The notes under the pieces: generated by a model
What the model was told of the DNA's origin: nothing
Database searches by the model: none
Seen by the model: only the letters and a program-made list of their open reading frames with translations
Shown here: one piece after another, positions 48,309 to 54,700 of the stretch
How the letters are laid out: every line of letters starts with the position of its first letter
How positions within the stretch are numbered: the stretch's first letter is position 1
Made by a program: the position numbers and the translations under genes
Assembly (NCBI RefSeq): GCF_004801305.1
Contig: NZ_SSOD01000022.1
Coordinates: forward strand, 1-64,000
Source: Pseudothauera rhizosphaerae
GTDB taxonomy: Bacteria > Pseudomonadota > Gammaproteobacteria > Burkholderiales > Rhodocyclaceae
Direction of reading: 5' to 3'
DNA: 64,000 nt

Positions 48309-48432
48309 GCTTGATCGTAGAGGATATGCGTCTAATTCAAAGATAGAGATCTGAGACGCTACATCCCGCGTTCGTGCTGGGGCGATTCACGAGTATTAGA
48401 CAGCCTACCCCAGCTGGACGCAGATCGCTAAA

Positions 48433-48448
48433 CTGTATATCCGTACAG
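48433..48448. promoter_or_regulatory. LexA (SOS) box
   Basis: CTGTATATCCGTACAG fits the CTG-N10-CAG LexA consensus, with the AT-rich centre on the left half. It lies 13 bases before the ATG of the next small gene, where LexA would block initiation. Confidence 0.7.
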
Positions 48449-48461
48449 CCTCAGTGCCGCC

Positions 48462-48800
48462 ATGTTCGTCCGCGTCAAATGCCTCCGCCGCGGAGGACGC
48501 CGAATCCCTGATCACGAAGCCGATCACCAGGACAACCACTTCTGTGGCGATCTGCAGACCCGCGCCAGGGCATTCGAAGTCCATCCGCCACTATCCAGTC
48601 ACGGACCGCTGCGCGTGCTCTACGACGCCAGCGTCGTGGTTATCCTGTCCGGAGCTAGCGGTGGCATGCTGATCCGTGGCTACGAGGAGTGCCGCGGCGC
48701 GGCGGTACTTCAGGAGTGGGAGGTGCGCCCGCTTGCTGCGGCGATTAGTCAGGACGGGATCGCCCGGTGGGAATGGCCAGATATTCCGGCCAGCCGATAG
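48462..48800 (+). CDS. Small protein of unknown function under a LexA box
   Basis: A 112-residue product I do not recognise. The N-terminus (MFVRVKCLRRGGRR) looks like a small beta-barrel start; there is a hydrophobic middle (ASVVVILSGASGGMLIRGYE) and the C-terminus ends WEWPDIPASR. There is no signal peptide. The start is 13 bases after a good LexA box, so expression after DNA damage is likely. It is the first ORF inside the island. The ribosome site is weak. Confidence 0.5.
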   Translation: MFVRVKCLRRGGRRIPDHEADHQDNHFCGDLQTRARAFEVHPPLSSHGPLRVLYDASVVVILSGASGGMLIRGYEECRGAAVLQEWEVRPLAAAISQDGIARWEWPDIPASR

Positions 48801-48822
48801 CCGCGCGCACGCCGACGGCGCG

Positions 48823-48942
48823 CTAGACCCTGCATCGCGTCAGGCGCGGCCCGCCGTGGCAGATGACCACGACCAGCCCGAACAAGTCACGTTCGATCCA
48901 GAAGGTGTAGTGGCGGCCGTCGCCGCGGGTCCAGCGCTCCAT
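48823..48942 (-). pseudogene. Possible WGR-domain-like fragment
   Basis: A 39-codon stretch reads ERWTRGDGRHYTFWIERDLFG and then VVVICHGGPRLTRCR. The Tyr-x-x-x-Asp-Leu-Phe-Gly pattern resembles the start of a WGR domain (as in phage and plasmid WGR proteins), but the W-G-R triad reads HGG/PR. The frame can be extended upstream to 49047. It may be a short divergent gene or a remnant. Weak call. Confidence 0.3.
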
Positions 48943-49058
48943 GAGCTGGATCGTGGCACCGCAATACGGCTTGCCTCGCAACGCGTTCGCAACGAAACGC
49001 CTGATCGCACGCATGGGCGGCGCAACCGATGGACAATGGCACAACAAGGAGAGCTTCC

Positions 49059-49124
49059 ATGCAGACCACCATCATCATCCCCAGCCCGCAATGCGGCCAC
49101 CCCAGTCAAGCCATGGGGGCCTAG
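49059..49124 (+). CDS. Possible short peptide or 5' part of a frame-broken gene
   Basis: A 21-codon ORF (QTTIIIPSPQCGHPSQAMGA) with an excellent ribosome site (AGGAGA, 8 bases before ATG). It ends in TAG inside the sequence TGGGGGCCTAG. A hydrophobic ORF follows 4 bases later in the +1 frame, so the two may be one gene split by an indel or joined by frameshifting. Confidence 0.3.
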   Translation: MQTTIIIPSPQCGHPSQAMGA

Positions 49125-49128
49125 TGCG

Positions 49129-49281
49129 GTGGAAGTCGCGTTTTTCGGCCTGATCCTCGTGGCCTATCTCGTTGCAGTAGCGATCATCCCATGGCAGGGT
49201 CTGCAAGCCATCCTCGGTGTGACATGGGCGCTGATGGCCCTATCCGTCGTATGGTCGCTGATCTCCGGGCTCTTCCGGTAG
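49129..49281 (+). CDS. Possible small two-helix membrane protein
   Basis: From a GTG, 50 residues with two hydrophobic stretches (AFFGLILVAYLVAVAIIPW and AILGVTWALMALSVVWSLISG). No family is recognised. A ribosome site is lacking at the GTG, which supports the idea that translation comes from the ORF at 49059 by a frame change. Confidence 0.35.
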   Translation: MEVAFFGLILVAYLVAVAIIPWQGLQAILGVTWALMALSVVWSLISGLFR

Positions 49282-49341
49282 CGATGGCGCTGTACGCACA
49301 TCCAGTTATGCTGCACGGCCGCTTGCTTCTATACTTCGGAG

Positions 49342-49677
49342 ATGAAAGCGCCAAACTTGATTCTTCGCTGCTATGCCAAGCAAGAAGACAGGCAATGGGT
49401 CGCCGTGTGCATCGACCTGTGCCTTGCCGCCCAGGCCGACACCTTTCATGCTGCGCGCCAGAAGCTCGAAGCGCAGATTCTGGAGTACGTCGAGGACGCG
49501 CTGACCATCGACAAGGCGTTTGCCGACGACCTTCTCCGCCGCAAAGCGCCCTTGCGGCAACGCTTGGAATACCTCGCCATCGTCACAATGGCGCGGCTGC
49601 ATCTCCTGCGCCGCAAGCTCGGCCACGCATTCCGCACCACCCTCCCCGTCCACGTCGGTAAAGACTGCCACGCATGA
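49342..49677 (+). CDS. HicB-like antitoxin (DUF1902-type)
   Basis: A 111-residue protein whose first 60 residues have the HicB partial RNase-H fold pattern (LILRCYAKQEDRQWVAVCIDLCLAAQADTFHAARQKLEAQI). No obvious DNA-binding helix-turn-helix or ribbon-helix-helix follows; the C-terminus is a basic helix. Its stop overlaps the start of the HicA-like gene (ATGA). By analogy it would neutralise the HicA-like mRNA interferase. The order hicB-hicA is reversed from the most common arrangement. Confidence 0.65.
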   Translation: MKAPNLILRCYAKQEDRQWVAVCIDLCLAAQADTFHAARQKLEAQILEYVEDALTIDKAFADDLLRRKAPLRQRLEYLAIVTMARLHLLRRKLGHAFRTTLPVHVGKDCHA

Positions 49678-49919
49678 GTGGGGCGCATCCGCCCCTCACA
49701 TGCAAGGAAGTCAAGGCCGCGCTCAAGCGGCTTGGGTTTCATCCGCGCCCGCAGAAAGGCACTTCGCACGAGCAGTGGGTGAAGTACGACCGCGACCGCC
49801 TTGTGGGCAAAGTCACCGTCGATTGCCCAAAGCAACCGTTCTCGCACACGCTGGTCGCTTCAATGGCGAAGCAGGCCGGCGTCTCCAAGGCATCGTTCTA
49901 CAAGGCCGCGAAGTCATAA
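49674..49919 (+). CDS. HicA-like toxin (YcfA/dsRBD fold)
   Basis: An 81-residue protein with TCKEVKAALKRLGFHPRPQKGTSHEQWVKY, where the histidine after the Gly-x-Ser motif is the expected catalytic residue of HicA mRNA interferases, and FSHTLVASMAKQAGVSKASFYKA at the end. It is coupled to the HicB-like gene by a 4-base overlap. Such pairs in prophages can stabilise the element or abort infection by other phages. Confidence 0.7.
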   Translation: MSGAHPPLTCKEVKAALKRLGFHPRPQKGTSHEQWVKYDRDRLVGKVTVDCPKQPFSHTLVASMAKQAGVSKASFYKAAKS

Positions 49920-49960
49920 CCCACGCTTGACCTTGCCGCCGATCCGGGCGTAACCTGCGC

Positions 49961-50037
49961 GCATCCCGAGAGGGATGGAGGCGTCAGAACCTTCGAGATA
50001 GAGCGGCACCCGCACCCGAAAGCCATGCGGTTTTTTT
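49961..50037 (+). ncRNA. c4: C4-type antisense RNA (phage immunity RNA)
   Basis: A 77-base structured unit. It has a perfect hairpin CATCCC-GAGA-GGGATG (49962-49977), then a single-stranded stretch with TCAGAACCT (49984-49992) and GATAGAGC (49997-50004), then a short stem CCGCA/TGCGG followed by seven T's (50010-50037) as terminator. The two single-stranded segments are complementary to AGGTTCTGA (50123-50131) and GCTCTATC (50114-50121) downstream. This is the arrangement of phage P1/P7 C4 RNA, about 77 nt, which pairs with the icd/ant leader. The Rfam family match itself is from memory. Confidence 0.65.
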
Positions 50038-50131
50038 GCGCCCGCGCCATGTAGGTCAATGGCCGGGAGGGCGACGGCCATACAACACCCGCAAGGGGAA
50101 AACCGTCCGCCTGGCTCTATCCAGGTTCTGA
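49984..50131 (+). repeat. Paired complementary arms of the C4 RNA and its target
   Basis: Arm a' TCAGAACCT (49984-49992) pairs with AGGTTCTGA (50123-50131). Arm b' GATAGAGC (49997-50004) pairs with GCTCTATC (50114-50121). The order is antiparallel, with unpaired TCGA on one side and a single C on the other. GCGTCAGAAC also recurs as a direct repeat at 49981 and 50156. Confidence 0.75.
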
Positions 50132-50193
50132 ACCTCCCGGCCGCCCAGCCGGTGCGCGTCAGAACGCTCCGGCTGTGCTTCGAGCACTCATAG
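50059..50193 (+). CDS. Ash/Icd-like phage leader mini-ORF
   Basis: A 44-codon ORF starting MAGRATAIQHPQGENRPPG. The AIQHPQGENRP motif is one I associate with the Ash/Icd-like leader proteins that accompany C4 RNAs in enterobacterial P4-type and P1-like elements; the reading frame upstream of the ATG (GFFAPAP) also fits that family. It overlaps the C4 target arms and ends just before the radC ribosome site. It may act through its translation rather than as a stable protein. Icd of P1 inhibits cell division. Confidence 0.5.
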   Translation: MAGRATAIQHPQGENRPPGSIQVLNLPAAQPVRVRTLRLCFEHS

Positions 50194-50204
50194 AGGAGCG
50201 TTTC
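50161..50204 (+). promoter_or_regulatory. Hairpin that masks the radC ribosome-binding site
   Basis: AGAACGCTCC (50161-50170) pairs with GGAGCGTTTCT (50195-50205) with one bulge, and an inner GTGCT-TCG-AGCAC stem closes the loop. The 3' arm contains the GAGGAGC Shine-Dalgarno sequence of the next gene (ATG 50207) and the stop codon of the mini-ORF lies inside the loop. Ribosomes finishing the mini-ORF would open it. Confidence 0.55.
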
Positions 50205-50206
50205 TC

Positions 50207-50833
50207 ATGACCCGCACCGCCCTTGGCGCACCCGCGCCTGAATCACCTTCCGTTTTCACAACCCACGAAGCCCGCACCATCCGCCGGGCGCTCGACATCA
50301 TCGAGGAAAAGCGCCTGCGCAATGCGCCGGTGCTCTACTACTTCGAGGATTTCCAGCGCTACCTGACGCTGCGCTTCGCCGGGCTGGCCAACGAGCAGGG
50401 CCACGTCCTTTACCTGGACGTCGAACGCCGGCTGCTGGCAGCAGAAACGGAATTCTTCGGCGACCACAAACGCGTCCCGTGGGACATCCGCAGGGTGGCG
50501 CTGCGCGCCATCACCCTGGGCGCTGATAGCGTGGTATATGCCCACAACCACCCCAACGACAACCCGACCCCGTCGGAACCGGACGTGAGACACCTGACGT
50601 GGCAAGAGGGCGCGCTGAGTCCGCTCAACATCACCCTGCTCGACAGCTACGTCGTGACATCTCGCGGCATCACCAGCATCAAGGACTACCGCAAGCGGCA
50701 GCAGGAAGAAGACTTGCGCCTCCGCATGGAACAGGCGGATCGCTGGAGCGCCGAGCGCCGCGCCAAGATCGCCGCCACCAAGGCCCGCAAAGCCGCCGAA
50801 CGTGCAGCACAACGCCAAGGAGAAGCAGCATGA
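50207..50833 (+). CDS. Phage RadC-like JAB/MPN domain protein
   Basis: A 208-residue protein with the RadC/JAMM core. The metal motif appears in VVYAHNHPNDNPTPSEPDVRHLT (His-x-His, Ser, Asp); the rest includes GHVLYLDVERRLLAAETEFFGD upstream and LNITLLDSYVVTSRGITSIKDY downstream. It lacks the N-terminal HhH domain of chromosomal RadC, and the C-terminus is a basic helix (RRAKIAATKARKAAERAAQRQ). RadC proteins are common in mobile elements and their role is unsettled. Its stop overlaps the antirepressor start. Confidence 0.88.
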   Translation: MTRTALGAPAPESPSVFTTHEARTIRRALDIIEEKRLRNAPVLYYFEDFQRYLTLRFAGLANEQGHVLYLDVERRLLAAETEFFGDHKRVPWDIRRVALRAITLGADSVVYAHNHPNDNPTPSEPDVRHLTWQEGALSPLNITLLDSYVVTSRGITSIKDYRKRQQEEDLRLRMEQADRWSAERRAKIAATKARKAAERAAQRQGEAA

Positions 50834-51606
50834 ACGCCCTGATCCCCACGGCCGGCGACGGCCTGACCATGAGCAGCATAGACCTGCTGGAAATGGTCAA
50901 TGCAGCACGGAAGCAGTTTGGTGAAACCGAGGTGCGACGCAATGACTTCGTTGCTCGATGCAAAGACGAACTGGACGGGGAGTACTACGAAACTTTCGTA
51001 GTGAAGAATCCGAACGGGACGGAGTCCGAAGCTATCAAGATGACGCGGGATCAGTGCATGTACGTACTGATGCGCGAATCGAAGGCTGTGCGCCGTTCGG
51101 TGACGAATCGCTTGAAGGCTCTTGAGGCGCCCGCCATCCCGCAGACGCTCCCCGAGGCGCTGCGCCTGGCGGCCGAAGCCATCGAGCGAAACGAGCGGCT
51201 GGCGCTGGAGAACAAGGCGCAGGCCGAAGCGCTGGCCGAGGCGGCGCCGAAGGTCCAGGCGCTCGAACTCATCTCCGCCGGCAAGGACTCGCTGACGCTC
51301 ACCCAGGCCGCCAAGGTGTTGGGCGTGAAGATTTCTGAGCTGACCACCCGGATGCACGCGGAAGGCTGGATTTACCGCCAGAACGGCACATGGGTCGGGT
51401 ACGACTACCGCATCAAGAGCGGCGCCCTGTCCTACAAGGAAGCCAACTACACCGACGAGAAGACTGGACTGGCGTGCATCAAGCCGTACTGCCACGTCAC
51501 GCCGAAGGGGTTGGTGAAGCTCGCGGTAATGTTCGGTGTCGACCTGCCGAGCGGCGAGTTCGTGCCGCCGTCTCCGTCGCCGTCTGGCCCCAGGCCGCAC
51601 GCATGA
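50830..51606 (+). CDS. Phage antirepressor with C-terminal KilAC domain
   Basis: A 258-residue protein. The N-terminal part (SSIDLLEMVNAARKQFGETEVRRNDF, MYVLMRESKAVRRSVTNRLKALE) resembles Ant/Rha-type DNA-binding modules. A coiled stretch follows (ERNERLALENKAQAEALAEAAPKVQALE), then a KilAC/Ant C-terminal domain (LTLTQAAKVLGVKISELTTRMHAEGWIYRQNGTWVGYD...HVTPKGLVKLA). It would counteract the prophage repressor. It starts inside the radC stop codon (ATGA), downstream of C4 RNA, matching C4-controlled ant genes in P1/P7. Confidence 0.9.
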   Translation: MNALIPTAGDGLTMSSIDLLEMVNAARKQFGETEVRRNDFVARCKDELDGEYYETFVVKNPNGTESEAIKMTRDQCMYVLMRESKAVRRSVTNRLKALEAPAIPQTLPEALRLAAEAIERNERLALENKAQAEALAEAAPKVQALELISAGKDSLTLTQAAKVLGVKISELTTRMHAEGWIYRQNGTWVGYDYRIKSGALSYKEANYTDEKTGLACIKPYCHVTPKGLVKLAVMFGVDLPSGEFVPPSPSPSGPRPHA

Positions 51607-51689
51607 AAACCCTTTCCCTCTACCGCACCCTGCGCCGCGCCTTCGGGCCGGCGCGCTCCTACCGCCTCGCCCGCCTTCTGCGCGGGTGA
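51603..51689 (+). CDS. 28-residue basic peptide ORF
   Basis: ATG overlaps the antirepressor stop (ATGA) and the ORF reads MKTLSLYRTLRRAFGPARSY with a basic C-terminus. It is positioned as the last gene of the operon, before a GC hairpin. It is too short to recognise, but the coupling and composition favour translation. Confidence 0.35.
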   Translation: MKTLSLYRTLRRAFGPARSYRLARLLRG

Positions 51690-51694
51690 CGCCT

Positions 51695-51724
51695 GGCCCG
51701 CCGCGCATCCTGCCGCGGCGGGCC
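51695..51724. terminator. GC-rich hairpin between convergent operons
   Basis: A 10-bp perfect stem GGCCCGCCGC / GCGGCGGGCC with a 10-base loop lies between the antirepressor operon (+) and the stop codon of the 2409-residue gene (-). T-runs are short (TTCCTC), so termination may be partial. Confidence 0.55.
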
Positions 51725-51728
51725 TTCC

Positions 51729-54700
51729 TCACTGCGCCGTCGCCGCCGCCCTGAACCGCTTCGCCACCTCCTGCGCAAACTCCGGCCCCTCCATCACCCT
51801 CGCCTGCTGCACTGCCCTGCCCGCGGCCTGAGCGCCGATCACTAGTGGCGGCGGCGTCCCGCGCATCAGCGCCGCGGCGTTCGCCCGCGAAATCCCAGAC
51901 TGCTGCAGTACCTGCCGAATCTGGAACGGATTCATCCCGGCCGCCCTCGCCGCCTGCACCAGCCGGTGCATCTCGGTGAAAGCATCCTCCTGCCGGCGCT
52001 GGGCCGTCGTCCGCGCCTCCCGGATGTCCTCGGGCGACACCGCATTGACGCTGCGCAGCGTGCGCGTCAGCACCTGCCTGGCTTCCGTCATCGCGTCGTT
52101 GAACTCGAACGAGCGGTAGTAGAGCGCCGTCTTCGGGTCCATCGTGGAAGCCCGCCAGCCCAGCAGCGCCACCATCTCATCTTCCATGTCGTAGGGCTGC
52201 CCGCTGCCCTCCCGCCGCACGCCCTGTGCTGCGAGCGTCAGCCGCTCGACGTTCCCCACGAATCCAGGCTGCAGCGCCTTGCGCAGATGGTTGGCGATAT
52301 CGCCCGCCTGGTCGAACGCAGCGGCGTTCTCCTGATACACCTTCCCGCCCGTCTCCTTCTTGTTCGCCAGCACCTGGAAGATCGCACTCGTTGCGATGTC
52401 GGCGCCGAAGAACGGCGTCAGCATGTCCTTCACGGCGCTGGCTGCCGCATCCTCCCACGGCTGGTCGCGCAACATCGCTGTGATCGGCCGCTTCCAGTAT
52501 CCGTAAGGGTCGAGGAAGCTCAGATCGAAGTAGCGCAGGTTCCCCTTCTCGTCGCGGCCGGCAAAGAGGAAGGTGGAGTTCTTCTGCCACTCCGGCGCCA
52601 GATCGCGCAGCGCCTCTTCCTCGTCGTCATCCACGCCCGCCATCGCTTTGGTCAGCGCGGCCAGGCCGTAGAACATGCCCGACACCATCGCCATGCCCAC
52701 GGCCCGCTTCATTCCCATCGCACGGATTGCCGGGTTGTCGCTCTTCAGATCGGCGGCGGTGATGCGCAGCATGTTCGCCGTGGTGCGCACGATCTCGGCC
52801 GGGAAGGACACGAAGGTTCCCATCAGCGGGAAGCGCGAGAGCCACCGCACGCCAGCCCCCACCATCGAATAGGTCGGGTAGGTGTTGCGGATGCGCTGCG
52901 CCGCCTCACGCTCGGCCTCGGCCAGGCTCATGCCGGCCTTCATCAGGTTCGCCTTCTCGTTCTCGAAGCCGATGACTTTCCAGAAATCGTCGCCGAAACT
53001 ATAGAAGCCCTGGGCGATCTGGTTGACCTGCCTCATCCCGCGCAGACCCTTCGCAATCGCTCCCTCGCTCGCCCCGAAGAGGCGCATCACCGCGTCGACG
53101 CCGGTGTCGGCCTTGGCGTCCTCGATGTAGCGCATCATCTCGCCCGCGTAGGGCGTGTCGTAGACCACACCCAGCTTCTTCAGGTGGCGTAGGTAGGCCA
53201 GATCGTCGCCGCTGGCGTTCTGGCGCACCTGCTCGCGGAAGGCTGCGACGCTCTTCCTCATCTGGCTCAGGTCGAAATGCCCGTTCGCCAGCGCGAAGAA
53301 CATCGCCGACTGCCAGTTGCGCATCGCCGTGGTCGGGGAGAGCACCGTCTTGCCATACTTCACCAGCCCGTTCGCCCGCACGATGAAGCGGTAGAGGTCG
53401 CTCATCTTCTCCTTCGCCAGCGCGTCCTTGAATGCCTGGGCCACCTCCGGGAAGGTCCATAGGCCGTTGAGCGGCGCATACACCTCGGAGCCTTCCGCGG
53501 CAATCTGCGTCGTTGCGGCCGGCGGCCGGTCTCGGCCCTCGAACAGGAAGGTTCCGACGCCAATTTCCCTCACCCGATCCAGGAAGCGCTGGTTCCAGAT
53601 CAGCCGACCCATCTTCGTGGCCGACTTGGTGAAGTTCAAACGGGAGTCGGTGTATTCCCCGAGCAGCGCGCGAATCTCCGGCGGCACGTTCTTCCGGCGC
53701 GTCAGCACGCTCAAGTCCTTGGCACCCAGCTTGCCCTCGGCGATGAAGCTCTCCATCGAGTCGTAGGCCGTGCCGTTCTTCAGAATCTCGTTCAGCGCCA
53801 CATCGGCCAGCCGCAGGGCTTCGGCCTCGCTCGTCTTGCCGTCCTCCATGTAGCCGTCGCGCAGGTAGCGCCGCGCCGCGTTGAGTGTGGATGTCGGCAC
53901 CTTCCGGAACCACGTCGGATCGTCGAACGCCTGGTAGGACCGATGCACATAGGCACCGATGTTGCCCCTGATCTTCTCGTACAGCTCGATTTCATTGATC
54001 GCCGCCGCGGCATCATTGGCGCGACCTGACGACTGCGCCTGCAGCATCAGCGCGTCGATCCTGCTCTGGATGATCTGCAGGTATTCGCCGGACAGGCTGT
54101 CGATGTACTGGCGCATCGCCACCACCGCGGCGCGGGTCGCCTCCGGCAGCCCCGCCGGCACCTTTCCCGCCAGCGCCTCGGACAAGGCGCGCTGCTGCGC
54201 ATCGGTCAGCTTGTCGAACGGCACGCCGTAGTCTTGCTTCACCGCCCGTTCGAGTCCGCCGACCGCATGCCGGACATCAAACTCCACTGCCTGGAACTCG
54301 CTGTCGCGCTTGATCTTCTCCGCGAACACCGCATCGGGCAACAGACCGCCGGGCGAGAGCCAGCGGCGCAACTGCTGCTTGGCCTTGTTCCACAGCGTCC
54401 TGTCCTGTTCGCGCAGTCGGGTGTTTTCGGCCCTGAAGGGGTCGTTCTGGTTGGAACGCTGCTGGCCGGTGGCGCGCTCGTAGAGGAGCTGCGCCTGGTT
54501 GGAGATGGCAGAGGCGGTACGCCCGGCGCGCGAGAACCGGAACCGGTCATCGAACTCGTCGAACGTCCCGCGGTTGTCCGTGCTCTTGAACTGCCACGGC
54601 TCGAACACCACGAAAGCCCACGGCTTGCCGGCGTCGTCCAGCATGATGATGCCGTCGCGCCCCTGGCGCTTGAGCGCTTCCCGGCGCTTCGCCGCAGACT

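Noticed and set aside
48275-48430. Search for a tRNA gene as attachment site at the island border
   Set aside because: No T-loop (GGTTCGAATCC-like) or cloverleaf could be found in this stretch on either strand.
49306-49847. Minus-strand ORFs opposite the HicB/HicA-like genes
   Set aside because: The plus-strand pair shows family patterns and a 4-base overlap; the opposite frames show neither.
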